The translations under genes were made by a program, and so were the position numbers. Below, one piece after another: positions 1 to 6,925 of a DNA stretch of 16,910 nucleotides; position 1 is the first letter of the stretch; every line of letters begins with the position of its first letter. Under the pieces are notes generated by a model. That model searched no databases and was not told the origin of the DNA. It saw only the letters and a list, made by a program, of their open reading frames with translations. Source of the stretch: JBPOIS01 sp052034295 (GTDB lineage Bacteria > Pseudomonadota > Gammaproteobacteria > Pseudomonadales > Moraxellaceae); the NCBI GenBank assembly GCA_052034295.1, contig JBPOIS010000214.1:1-16910 (forward strand). The letters run 5' to 3'.

Positions 1-93
1 TTGACTGGCCCCACAGAAAAACTGCGCCAGACCCTCAGTGCGGTGATGCCGGCAGCCCCAGCCAGCAGCACGCCCCCGACCGGAGCACCCTGA
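1..93 (+). CDS. gspJ: C-terminal tail of probable T2SS pseudopilin GspJ (partial)
   Basis: An open frame enters from the left edge and ends at a TGA at 91-93, two bases before the gspK start. Only 30 residues are visible. They are low-complexity Pro/Ala/Ser/Thr sequence with no diagnostic motif. The name comes from context: in type II secretion operons gspJ, encoding a minor pseudopilin of the tip complex, normally sits directly upstream of gspK. The very tight spacing suggests co-translation. It could in principle be another operon gene, so the call is positional rather than homology-based. Confidence 0.5.
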   Translation: MTGPTEKLRQTLSAVMPAAPASSTPPTGAP

Positions 94-95
94 CC

Positions 96-1124
96 ATGGC
101 CTCCCCATCCAGCCCGCTGGCCCGGCAACAGGGAGTGGCCCTGCTGACCATCCTGTTGCTGGTGGTGGTGGCCACCGTGCTGGCCTCGAGCATGCTCAGC
201 CATCAGCAGCGGCTGGTGCGTCAGGCCGGGGTGCTGCTGACCCAGGATCAGGCCCTGCAGTATGTGCTGGGCGGGGAGGGCTTCCTGCGCGCCCTGCTGG
301 TGCAGGACCAGCAGGTCAGTGCCGAGACCGACAGCCTCAACGAAGTCTGGGCGCAGCCATCGCCGCCGTATCCGGTGGGCGGGGGCTTTGTCCAGGGGCA
401 GTTAAAGGATGAATCGGGCTGCTTCAACCTGAACAGCCTGTACCACGATGGCGCTGCCGACCCGGTGGCCCAGCAGATTCTGGGCCGCCTGCTCAAATCC
501 GCAGGGATCGACAGCAGTGCCAGCGATGCGGTGCTGGACTGGCAGGACCCGGACGACCAGACCGCAGGGACCGGTGGGGCCGAAAACAGCTTTTATGCCG
601 GGCAACAGCCCCCCCGAACCGCTGCCAATCAGCCCTTCGTCAGCGTGTCCGAGCTGCAGGCGGTTCGGGGCTTTGAAGAGGCCAAAGCCTATCAGAAGCT
701 GCTGCCGCTGCTGTGCGCCCTGCCGGCGCGGGCCCCGCTGAATGTCAACACCGCCCCGGCGGAAGTGCTGGCCGCCCTGGATGAAGCCACCGATGCCGCC
801 GCCATTGCCCGCTGGGTGTCTGAGCGCGATCAGGGCAAAAGCCTGGTGCGCGACCTCAGCAACCTGTGGGGCATGGCCGGGTTCAGCAACATCCCGCCGG
901 GTCGCCAGAAGCTGCTGGCCCCGCTGCTGGGCATCAAAAGCCTGTACTACCGGGCCGAGATCCGTGCCAGCTTTGATGGGCGCAGCCTGAACCTGAGCAG
1001 TCACCTGTTCCGCAAGGACGATCAGGTCAGTGTGTACCGGCGCAGTTATTTGCCGCTGCCTCCAGCACAAAAAAACACCCCGGTCGGCACGGCTGCAGCA
1101 ACCGGGACCAGTGGGCCGGTGTAG
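96..1124 (+). CDS. gspK: T2SS minor pseudopilin GspK
   Basis: Minor pseudopilin of the type II secretion system, part of the GspI-J-K tip complex in the inner membrane and periplasm that primes pseudopilus assembly. The 342-residue product has a short leader ending in RQQG followed by VALLTILLLVVVATVLA. This is a prepilin peptidase site (cleavage after G13) and the N-terminal hydrophobic helix. The Glu at mature position 5 found in most pilins is absent, as is usual for GspK. Further GspK hallmarks are the VLDWQDPDD...GAENSFY segment (about residues 147-168), which in the family carries metal-binding acidic residues, and PLNVNTAPAEVL (about 214-225) in the helix-hairpin-helix-like domain. The length is normal. 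The ATG at 96 has a GGAG about ten bases upstream and follows the gspJ stop by two bases. Confidence 0.93.
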   Translation: MASPSSPLARQQGVALLTILLLVVVATVLASSMLSHQQRLVRQAGVLLTQDQALQYVLGGEGFLRALLVQDQQVSAETDSLNEVWAQPSPPYPVGGGFVQGQLKDESGCFNLNSLYHDGAADPVAQQILGRLLKSAGIDSSASDAVLDWQDPDDQTAGTGGAENSFYAGQQPPRTAANQPFVSVSELQAVRGFEEAKAYQKLLPLLCALPARAPLNVNTAPAEVLAALDEATDAAAIARWVSERDQGKSLVRDLSNLWGMAGFSNIPPGRQKLLAPLLGIKSLYYRAEIRASFDGRSLNLSSHLFRKDDQVSVYRRSYLPLPPAQKNTPVGTAAATGTSGPV

Positions 1125-1146
1125 CCTGCTATACTGTGGCAGCAGG
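1125..1146 (+). promoter_or_regulatory. Hairpin overlapping a TATACT -10-like box, before the QueD-family gene
   Basis: Directly after the gspK stop, CCTGCT (1125-1130) and AGCAGG (1141-1146) form a 6-bp inverted repeat with a ten-base loop. The loop region contains TATACT (1130-1135), a fair -10 hexamer, but I see no matching -35. It could end the gsp transcript weakly, since there is no T-run, or serve as the promoter or operator region of the next gene. The assignment is tentative. Confidence 0.3.
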
Positions 1147-1163
1147 CCAGCTGATGGGGAAAA

Positions 1164-1772
1164 ATGATGCGGATTCGCAAGCTGTTTCGGTTTGAAAATG
1201 CCCATGTGGTGCGCAACTGCACCTCGGACCGCTGCCGCCGGTCGATCCATGGGCACAGCTATCAGGTCGAGCTGATCTTGGAGGCCCACCGGCTGGACCA
1301 TGGCCAGATGGTGTATGATTTTGGCCTGCTCAAAGGGGTGATCCGCGACCTGTTTGACAGCTTTGACCATGCCATCTGCTTCTGGGATCAGGATGATCCG
1401 GCCTACATTGCCGCCTGCCAGCAGTTCAGTGCGCGCTGGATCAGCCTGCCAGTTTCACCCTCCGCCGAGCAGTTTTCACGGGTTTTTTTCTTCCTCGCCG
1501 ATCAGGTGCTGCGCCAGACCGACACCCGCAACGCCGAAGGCGATGTGCAGGTGCATTCGGTGATTGTCCACGAGACCGTGACCGGCTATGCGCAGTGCTT
1601 CCGTGAGGACGTGGAAAACGCCCAGATGGGCGAACTGTCCTTGCAGGGCATCGTTTTTTCGCCGCAGGTGCAGGCCGAATGGAGCGTGCCGGACCTGTAT
1701 GCCACGCTGTGCAGTGGCCAGCGTTTCATCAATCCCGAGCCGCTGCGGCAGGTGGCGGTGCTGGAGGACTAA
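1164..1772 (+). CDS. 6-carboxy/6-pyruvoyl-tetrahydropterin synthase family protein (QueD-like, enlarged)
   Basis: Member of the QueD/PTPS family. QueD converts dihydroneopterin triphosphate to 6-carboxytetrahydropterin in queuosine synthesis. Visible family features are the zinc-ligand histidines H14 (FENAH) and H29/H31 (IHGHSY), a nearby cysteine C24, the DFGLLK segment, the D68-H69 pair, a SAEQFSR helix resembling the family's PTxEN motif, and VHET (about 135-138) with the pterin-binding Glu. At 202 residues it is much longer than canonical QueD (about 120). The extra length is an insert after the DH motif (about 70-100) and a C-terminal extension of about 50 residues. The Cys-to-His spacing is also one residue longer than in E. 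coli QueD. Substrate and pathway are therefore less certain than the fold. ATG codons at 1164 and 1167 follow GGGGAAAA; I keep the first. Confidence 0.8.
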   Translation: MMRIRKLFRFENAHVVRNCTSDRCRRSIHGHSYQVELILEAHRLDHGQMVYDFGLLKGVIRDLFDSFDHAICFWDQDDPAYIAACQQFSARWISLPVSPSAEQFSRVFFFLADQVLRQTDTRNAEGDVQVHSVIVHETVTGYAQCFREDVENAQMGELSLQGIVFSPQVQAEWSVPDLYATLCSGQRFINPEPLRQVAVLED

Positions 1773-1832
1773 TGCCGGTCCAGGAGGGTGAGGGGCGTGC
1801 GCTGTGTCAAAAAATAGCCTAAGCGAAAAAAC

Positions 1833-2765
1833 ATGCTGACCTGTCCGGTTTTTCTGGATCAGCTGGCGCAGTGGCTGCAGCCGCAGCAACTGGCCGGCCG
1901 CTCGGTGCACACCCTGAAGGCCTACCGCCGCGACGTGACCCAGTGGCTGGGGTTTTTGCAGCGTGAGCAACTGGACTGGCCTGCGGTGGATGCGCTGGTG
2001 CTAGGTCGATATGCCGGGCAGCGCATCGAGCAGGATGGCCTGTCCCCCAGCAGCCTGCAGCGTGAGCTGTCGGCGATCCGGCATTTTGGTGACTGGCTGG
2101 TGGCCCAGGGGCTGTGCACGCAAAACCCGGCCCGGAACTTCCGCATCCAGCGCCCGCCACGCCCGCTGCCCGCCATGGCCGATCCCGAGCTGCTGAGCCA
2201 ATTGCTGGATCAGCCTGCGCCGGACATCCCCGAAGCGCAGCGCCTGTGGCGGCGTGACCGGGCCATGCTGGAACTGCTGTACAGCAGTGGGCTGCGGGTG
2301 GCTGAACTGACCGGGCTGGATGTGCAGGATCTGGACTGGGGCCGCGCCCGGATCACCGTGACCGGCAAGGGCAACAAAACCCGCATCGTCCCGGTGGGCC
2401 AAAAAGCCCTGCAGGCCCTGCGCGACTGGCTGCCCGAGCGTGCGCTGTGGCAGGAGGGTGACGAGCCTGCGCTGTTCCTCAGCGAGCGGCTGGGCCAGCG
2501 CCTCAGCACCCGCACGGTGGAGCGGCGCATCAAGGTGCAGGCCCAGCGGGCGGGGATTGCCCAGGATTTTTACCCGCACCTGCTGCGCCACTGTTTTGCC
2601 TCCCACGTGCTGGCGTCCAGCGGCGATCTGCGCGCGGTGCAGGAGCTGCTTGGCCATGCCAACATCAGCACCACGCAGATCTACACCCATCTGGATTATG
2701 CGCAACTGGCGCGCACCTACGACCAGGCCCACCCACGTGCCCAGCGGCGCAAATCGTCGCATTAA
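1833..2765 (+). CDS. xerC: Tyrosine recombinase XerC
   Basis: Site-specific tyrosine recombinase. Together with XerD it acts at the dif site to resolve chromosome dimers at septation. The 310-residue protein has the N-terminal SAM-like core-binding domain (about 5-105) and the C-terminal catalytic domain (about 115-305). The complete catalytic set is present: R155 (SSGLRVAEL), K179 (TGKGNKTRIVPVG), H249 and R252 (PHLLRHCFASH), H275 (LLGHANISTTQIYTH) and nucleophile Y284. The GLRVAEL and GKGNKxRxVP strings and the length favour XerC/XerD over phage integrases, and the local housekeeping context agrees. XerC fits better than XerD by overall pattern, but I cannot run a phylogeny. The frame has a stop at 1815-1817, so ATG 1833 is the first ATG. 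It lacks a good Shine-Dalgarno; only AAGCGAAAAA precedes it. Confidence 0.92.
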   Translation: MLTCPVFLDQLAQWLQPQQLAGRSVHTLKAYRRDVTQWLGFLQREQLDWPAVDALVLGRYAGQRIEQDGLSPSSLQRELSAIRHFGDWLVAQGLCTQNPARNFRIQRPPRPLPAMADPELLSQLLDQPAPDIPEAQRLWRRDRAMLELLYSSGLRVAELTGLDVQDLDWGRARITVTGKGNKTRIVPVGQKALQALRDWLPERALWQEGDEPALFLSERLGQRLSTRTVERRIKVQAQRAGIAQDFYPHLLRHCFASHVLASSGDLRAVQELLGHANISTTQIYTHLDYAQLARTYDQAHPRAQRRKSSH

Positions 2766-2827
2766 GCGTCCGTGGCCGCCACCGGGGCCGGAATGATTCA
2801 TTTTTTCAGCAAAACAGCCGCACAAAA

Positions 2828-2859
2828 CTGACGCAAAGCTGAAGAGATGCGTCTATAAT
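2828..2859 (+). promoter_or_regulatory. Probable promoter of etfBA
   Basis: TATAAT at 2854-2859 is a perfect sigma70 -10 hexamer in the 172-bp gap between xerC and etfB. CTGACG (2828-2833) resembles a -35 box, but the 20-bp spacer is longer than ideal, so the -35 is uncertain. Transcription starting near 2866 would give a leader of about 70 bases. That leader contains the dyad CCAAAG/CTTTGG at 2889-2902. Confidence 0.6.
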
Positions 2860-2937
2860 GGCGCCCGTTTAGGCCCAGACCCACCCAACCAAAGGTCTTT
2901 GGGGTGTTCATTTACCGCTTAAAAGCCGAGGATTTCC

Positions 2938-3687
2938 ATGAAGGCTCTTGTTGCTGTCAAGCGTGTGGTCGATTACAACGTCAAGGTCCGTGTCAAGCCG
3001 GACAACAGCGGCGTGGATCTGACCAACGTCAAAATGTCCATCAACCCATTTTGTGAAATCGCCGTTGAAGAAGCGGTCCGCCTGAAAGAAAAAGGCGTGG
3101 TCACTGAAATTGTGGTGGTTTCGGTGGGCCCTGCAGCCGCTCAGGAGCAGATCCGTTCCGCCATGGCGCTGGGTGCAGACCGTGGCATCCTGGTGCAGAC
3201 CGATGACGCTGTGGGTCCGCTGGCCGTGGCCAAGATCCTCAAGGGCATCGTTGACGCCGAGCAGCCGCAGATCATCCTGCTGGGCAAACAGGCCATTGAC
3301 GACGACAACAACCAGACCGGCCAGATGCTGGCAGCGCTGATGGGGGTTGGCCAGGGCACCTTTGCCTCGGAAGTGGCTGTGGATGGCAGCACCCTGAAGG
3401 TTACCCGCGAAATCGACGGCGGCCTGCAGACTGTGGCCCTGCCGCTGCCGGCCATTGTCACCACCGACCTGCGCCTGAACGAGCCGCGCTATGCCGCGCT
3501 GCCGAACATCATGAAGGCCCGCAAAAAGCCGCTGGACACCAAGACTCCGGCTGACTATGGCGTGGACACCACCCCGAAGGTCAAGACCCTGAAAGTCACC
3601 CCGCCTGCCGAGCGCAAGCCGGGCATCAAGGTCAAGAGCGTGGACGAGCTGGTCGACAAGCTCAAAAACGAAGCCAAGGTCATCTAA
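2938..3687 (+). CDS. etfB: Electron transfer flavoprotein subunit beta
   Basis: Beta subunit of the soluble electron transfer flavoprotein. ETF accepts electrons from acyl-CoA and other dehydrogenases and passes them to ETF:quinone oxidoreductase. At 249 residues it is full length. The AMP-binding segment GKQAIDDDNNQTG (about 118-130) is intact. So is the ETF-beta signature, from VTTDLRLNEPRYA into the ALPNIMKARKKP recognition loop (about 174-200), whose leucine docks the partner dehydrogenase. The C-terminal arm that wraps around the alpha subunit is present. The ATG at 2938 gives the expected MKALVAVKRVVDYN start; the ribosome site is weak (GAGGATTTCC). The gene lies 23 bp upstream of etfA in the usual beta-alpha order. 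The GC-rich, CTG-biased codons suggest a well-expressed gene. Confidence 0.97.
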   Translation: MKALVAVKRVVDYNVKVRVKPDNSGVDLTNVKMSINPFCEIAVEEAVRLKEKGVVTEIVVVSVGPAAAQEQIRSAMALGADRGILVQTDDAVGPLAVAKILKGIVDAEQPQIILLGKQAIDDDNNQTGQMLAALMGVGQGTFASEVAVDGSTLKVTREIDGGLQTVALPLPAIVTTDLRLNEPRYAALPNIMKARKKPLDTKTPADYGVDTTPKVKTLKVTPPAERKPGIKVKSVDELVDKLKNEAKVI

Positions 3688-3710
3688 GCCGGTTTTTGTA
3701 GGAAAAAGAT

Positions 3711-4643
3711 ATGAGCATTCTGGTTTACGCCGAACACGACAATGCCAGCCTGAAGCCGGCAACCCTGAACGTCATCACTGCTGCCCAGCAGATCGGTGGC
3801 GACATCACCGTACTGGTCGCCGGCAGCGGCTGTGCTGCTGTGGCCCAGGCGGCTGCCCAGGTTGCGGGCGTCAGCAAGGTCCTGCTGGCTGACAACGCTG
3901 CCTATGCCCACCAACTGGCCGAAAACGTCAGCCTGCTGGTCGCTGGCCTCGGCAAGCACTACAGCCACATCCTGGCAGCAGCCACCACCAACGGCAAAAA
4001 CTTCATGCCGCGTGTGGCCGCCCTGCTGGACGTGGGCATGATGTCGGATGTCACCAAAGTGGTCAGCGCCGACACCTTTGAGCGCCCGATCTATGCCGGC
4101 AACGCCATTGCCACCGTGCAGACCGGCGAAGCCATCAAGGTCATCACCGTGCGCACCACCGGCTTTGATGCCGCAGCGGCCACCGGCGGTTCTGCCGCTG
4201 TGGAATCGGTTGCTGACGTGACCGATGCGGGCAAGTCCAGCTTCGTCGGTGAAGAGCTGGCCAAGTCGGATCGTCCTGAGCTGACCGCGGCCCGCATCGT
4301 GGTGTCGGGTGGCCGTGGCATGGGCAACGGTGAAAACTTCACCAAAGTGCTGGCGCCGCTGGTCGACAAACTGGGCGCGGCCATGGGTGCCTCGCGTGCC
4401 GCCGTGGACGCCGGCTTTGTGCCCAACGACCTGCAGGTCGGCCAGACCGGCAAGATCGTTGCCCCGGACCTGTATGTGGCCGTCGGCATCTCCGGCGCCA
4501 TCCAGCACCTGGCGGGCATGAAAGACTCCAAGGTCATTGTGGCCATCAACAAGGACCCGGAAGCCCCGATCGCCCAGGTGGCGGACTACTTCCTCGAAGC
4601 CGACCTGTTCAGCGCTGTGCCTGAGCTGGAAAGCAAGGTCTGA
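3711..4643 (+). CDS. etfA: Electron transfer flavoprotein subunit alpha
   Basis: Alpha subunit of the ETF heterodimer, which carries most of the FAD site. The 310-residue length is normal. The N-terminal half is the alpha/beta domain that pairs with EtfB. The C-terminal half holds the FAD-binding signature: SGGRGMGNGENF (about 199-210), then GASRAAVDAGFVPNDLQVGQ and TGKIVAPDLYVAVGISGAIQ, then the HLAGMKDSKVIVAINKD segment. All of these are intact. AGGAAAAAG sits a few bases before ATG 3711, a good ribosome site. The gene is co-transcribed with etfB and followed at once by a strong terminator, so etfBA forms a two-gene unit. No ETF-ubiquinone oxidoreductase gene is visible nearby. Confidence 0.97.
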   Translation: MSILVYAEHDNASLKPATLNVITAAQQIGGDITVLVAGSGCAAVAQAAAQVAGVSKVLLADNAAYAHQLAENVSLLVAGLGKHYSHILAAATTNGKNFMPRVAALLDVGMMSDVTKVVSADTFERPIYAGNAIATVQTGEAIKVITVRTTGFDAAAATGGSAAVESVADVTDAGKSSFVGEELAKSDRPELTAARIVVSGGRGMGNGENFTKVLAPLVDKLGAAMGASRAAVDAGFVPNDLQVGQTGKIVAPDLYVAVGISGAIQHLAGMKDSKVIVAINKDPEAPIAQVADYFLEADLFSAVPELESKV

Positions 4644-4650
4644 GCCAGCG

Positions 4651-4717
4651 GCACCCGGCCTGCCGGGTGCTGATCGGACAGATCGTGCCGGTGGCCCTGC
4701 GCCACCGGCTTTTTTTT
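4651..4717 (+). terminator. Double hairpin terminator after etfA
   Basis: Two hairpins follow the etfA stop. The first is GCACCCGG / CCGGGTGC (4651-4670) with a four-base loop. The second is GCCGGTGGC / GCCACCGGC (4687-4709), a 9-bp stem with a five-base loop, followed directly by eight T (4710-4717). The second is a textbook intrinsic terminator. The first may be a helper stem or backup. Confidence 0.92.
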
Positions 4718-4826
4718 GCCCAGGCCAGCATGCGCCAGTCGCCCCTGCGCGGCGGGGTTGTGTCGTTCCGGCATTCCTGACAGGATGCAGGCTGCAAGGC
4801 ACTGAAAAAAATGGAGCGTGTGGACC

Positions 4827-5561
4827 ATGCTGAAACAACTGATGTCGGCCCTCGGGGTACAGGGCGCGACCATCGACACGCGGATTTTTGATAGCAACAC
4901 CCAGGGCGGGGCCTGGCTGGAAGGCGAAATCCGCGTTGAAGCCGGTGAAAGCGATCAGGTCATCAACCAGATTGCCCTGCAGCTGAAAACCATCGCCGAA
5001 GTGGAAGCGGGCGACCATGAATTCAGCCAGCCACTGGTGCTGCAGACGTGGCCGGTGACCACGGGGTTCCGTCTGGCCGCACGCCAGCGTTTTGCCATTC
5101 CATTCCGGATTCAGCTGCCGTATGAAACCCCGGTGACCCAGGTGGCCTGCCGCCGCAACAGCGCCCGGGTCTGGCTGCACACCCATCTGGATGTGGACTG
5201 GGGCGCGGATGCCAGGGACCGTGACGAATTGCGGGTCCATCCCACCCCGGTGATGCAGGCGTTTTTTCAGGCCATGCAGCACTGTGGTCTGGTGCTGGGC
5301 AGCGTGGATGTGGAGCGTGGACAGCTGCGGGCACCGGGTTTTTGCTCGACGCTGGGCTGCTATCAGGAATTTGAGTTTGTGCCGCAGGCGTTTGGCCGCC
5401 TGAACGAGATTGAAGTGTCCTTTGTTCCGGAAGCCCACTGCACCCACGTGATGCTGGAGCTGGACCGGAAGTTCCGTGGCGACCAGCTGCGAGCGTTTAC
5501 CCTGCCCAACACCAATACCGATGTGGCGGCGCTGGTGCAACAGCTACGCCAGTGGCTTTGA
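4827..5561 (+). CDS. Spo0M-like (arrestin-fold) protein
   Basis: Resembles the Spo0M family, named after a Bacillus sporulation-control protein with an arrestin-like beta-sandwich fold. Family members also occur in non-sporulating proteobacteria, where the role is unclear. Features that fit are the N-terminal pattern MLKQLMSALGVQGATIDTRI, the strand GGAWLEGEIRVEAGESDQVI with a long stretch on IALQLKT, FAIPFRIQLPYETPVT at the domain junction, and WLHTHLDVDWGADARDRDEL followed by VHPTPVMQAFFQAM. A C-terminal EFEFVPQAF...EIEVSF segment completes the beta-sandwich. The product has 244 residues. I choose ATG 4827 over GTG 4818 because GGAG at 4813-4816 is well spaced and the family starts there. 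No signal peptide is present, so it should be cytoplasmic. It lies 14 bp upstream of the GST gene. Confidence 0.8.
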   Translation: MLKQLMSALGVQGATIDTRIFDSNTQGGAWLEGEIRVEAGESDQVINQIALQLKTIAEVEAGDHEFSQPLVLQTWPVTTGFRLAARQRFAIPFRIQLPYETPVTQVACRRNSARVWLHTHLDVDWGADARDRDELRVHPTPVMQAFFQAMQHCGLVLGSVDVERGQLRAPGFCSTLGCYQEFEFVPQAFGRLNEIEVSFVPEAHCTHVMLELDRKFRGDQLRAFTLPNTNTDVAALVQQLRQWL

Positions 5562-5575
5562 TTCCCGGAGTTTTG

Positions 5576-6244
5576 ATGATTACCCTGCATTACCTGCAAA
5601 ATTCACGTTCCCAGCGTCTGGCCTGGCTGCTCGAAGAGCTCGGCCAGCCCTATACCCTGAAGCGCTATGAGCGCAATCCGCGCACCCAGCTGGCCCCGGC
5701 GGCCCTGAAGGCCCTCCACCCGCTGGGCAAAGCCCCGGTGCTGACCGATGGGGCACTGGTGCTGGCAGAGTCGGGCGCCATCGTCGAGTACCTGATCGAC
5801 TGCTATGGGGCCGGGCGATTCAAGCCGGAGGGCCAGCAGGCACAGGCCCTGTGCGATTACCGTTTCTGGCTGCACTTTGCGGAAGGCTCGATGATGCCGC
5901 AGCTGGTGTTTGGGCTGGTGCTGAGTACTGCCCGGGCCAAAACCCCACGGCTGGTGCGGCCCGTGGTGACTGCGGTCGAGCAGGGCATCCAGAAACAATT
6001 CATCCAGCCCACCCTGCAGGCCCAGTTGGCACTGGTCGAGCAGACGCTGGGCCGTCAGCCCTGGCTGGTGGCTGGCCCAGAACCCAGTGGCGCCGATGTG
6101 ATGATGAGCTTTCCGCTGGAGGCACTGGCGGCCCGGAAGTTGCTGGACGGTTATCCACGCATTCAGGACTGGGTGCGCCGGGTGCATGCGCGGCCGGCCT
6201 ATCAGGCAGCCCTGCAAAAATCCGGCGAGTATGACTATGCCTGA
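5576..6244 (+). CDS. Glutathione S-transferase family protein
   Basis: Cytosolic glutathione S-transferase. It has an N-terminal thioredoxin-like domain (about 1-80) and a helical C-terminal domain (about 90-215), 222 residues in all. The start MITLHYLQNSRSQRLAWLLE is typical of bacterial GSTs in which a serine near residue 10-12 activates glutathione. LHPLGKAPVLTD carries the cis-proline, and LAESGAIVEYL is the Glu-Ser glutathione-binding motif. The C-terminal GPEPSGADVMMSFPLEA segment matches the conserved N-capping box region. The substrate cannot be told from sequence. I prefer ATG 5576, five bases after GGAG (5567-5570), over a GTG at 5552 that overlaps the previous gene. The gene is probably co-transcribed with the Spo0M-like gene and meets purN tail to tail. 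Confidence 0.88.
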   Translation: MITLHYLQNSRSQRLAWLLEELGQPYTLKRYERNPRTQLAPAALKALHPLGKAPVLTDGALVLAESGAIVEYLIDCYGAGRFKPEGQQAQALCDYRFWLHFAEGSMMPQLVFGLVLSTARAKTPRLVRPVVTAVEQGIQKQFIQPTLQAQLALVEQTLGRQPWLVAGPEPSGADVMMSFPLEALAARKLLDGYPRIQDWVRRVHARPAYQAALQKSGEYDYA

Positions 6245-6254
6245 TGGCTGCTGT

Positions 6255-6278
6255 GGGCCTGACCAGACAGTCAGGCCC
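6255..6278. terminator. Hairpin between convergent gst and purN
   Basis: GGGCCTGAC (6255-6263) and GTCAGGCCC (6270-6278) form a perfect 9-bp stem with a six-base loop, in the 42-bp gap between two convergent genes. Neither side has a T-run. It may act as a bidirectional barrier or RNA 3'-end stabiliser rather than a classic intrinsic terminator. Confidence 0.55.
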
Positions 6279-6286
6279 CTGCGGGC

Positions 6287-6925
6287 CTAGAATTCGGCAA
6301 AGCGCACCGGATGCGGGCGCACATAGCCATCCAGATAGACCTGATTGCCCAGCAGGGCCACCCGCCCGGCGGCGATCCAGCCGATGATGCGTGGGTACAG
6401 CTCGTGCTCCAGCACATGCACCCGGTCGGCCAGTGAAGCAGCAGTGTCATGCACCGACACCTCCAGCACCGACTGGGCAATCACGGCACCGGCATCCAGC
6501 TCCGGGGTGACAAAGTGCACCGAACAGCCATGCAGGCGGTCACCGCTGTCCAGCACGCGCTGGTGGGTGTGTAGCCCCTTGTAGGCCGGGAGCAGGGAGG
6601 GGTGGATGTTGATGATCTGGCCACTGAAGCGCTGGACAAACTCGGCCCCCAGCACCCGCATGAAGCCCGCCAGGACGATCAGGTCCGGCTGCCACTGCTG
6701 CAGCACCTCCAGCAGGGCCTGCTCAAAGGCAGGCCGGCCCGCATACTGGCGATGGTCAATCACCTGGCTGCGCACGCCCAGCGCGGCAGCGCGCTGCAGC
6801 ACCCCGGCACCGGGCCGGTTGCAGATCAGGCCGGTCAGCTGGCCCTGAATACGCCCGGCGGCAATCGCCTCGGCAATGACCTGAAAGTTGCTGCCAGCGC
6901 CGGACGCCAGCACCACCATGCGCAT
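6287..6925 (-). CDS. purN: Phosphoribosylglycinamide formyltransferase PurN
   Basis: Catalyses the third step of purine synthesis, transferring a formyl group from 10-formyl-tetrahydrofolate to glycinamide ribonucleotide. The 212-residue product has the N-terminal nucleotide-binding stretch VVLASGAGSNFQ (GAR phosphate loop). The catalytic triad falls at the same numbers as in E. coli: N106 and H108 in INIHPSLLP, and D144 in PELDAG. The HFVTPELDAGAVI signature is intact. The ATG at 6925 gives MRMVVLASGAG and overlaps the purM stop as TGATG, which indicates translational coupling. An upstream TTG at 6928 is possible but unneeded. An internal ATG at 6919 would also preserve the fold. purM-purN order is standard for gammaproteobacteria. 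Confidence 0.96.
   Translation of the reverse strand: MRMVVLASGAGSNFQVIAEAIAAGRIQGQLTGLICNRPGAGVLQRAAALGVRSQVIDHRQYAGRPAFEQALLEVLQQWQPDLIVLAGFMRVLGAEFVQRFSGQIINIHPSLLPAYKGLHTHQRVLDSGDRLHGCSVHFVTPELDAGAVIAQSVLEVSVHDTAASLADRVHVLEHELYPRIIGWIAAGRVALLGNQVYLDGYVRPHPVRFAEF

Noticed and set aside
402..1370. Long minus-strand frame of 322 codons opposite gspK and the QueD-like gene
   Set aside because: It is a GC-rich antisense shadow: it spans two unrelated real genes and their gap and has no family motifs.
2771..2806. Terminator after xerC (GC-rich stretch plus six T)
   Set aside because: I could not form a stable stem directly before the T-run.
3684..5540. 618-codon minus-strand frame opposite etfA and the Spo0M-like gene
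   Set aside because: It runs across a strong plus-strand terminator and two recognisable genes. The composition (His, Gly, Gln-rich) is typical of antisense frames in GC-rich DNA.
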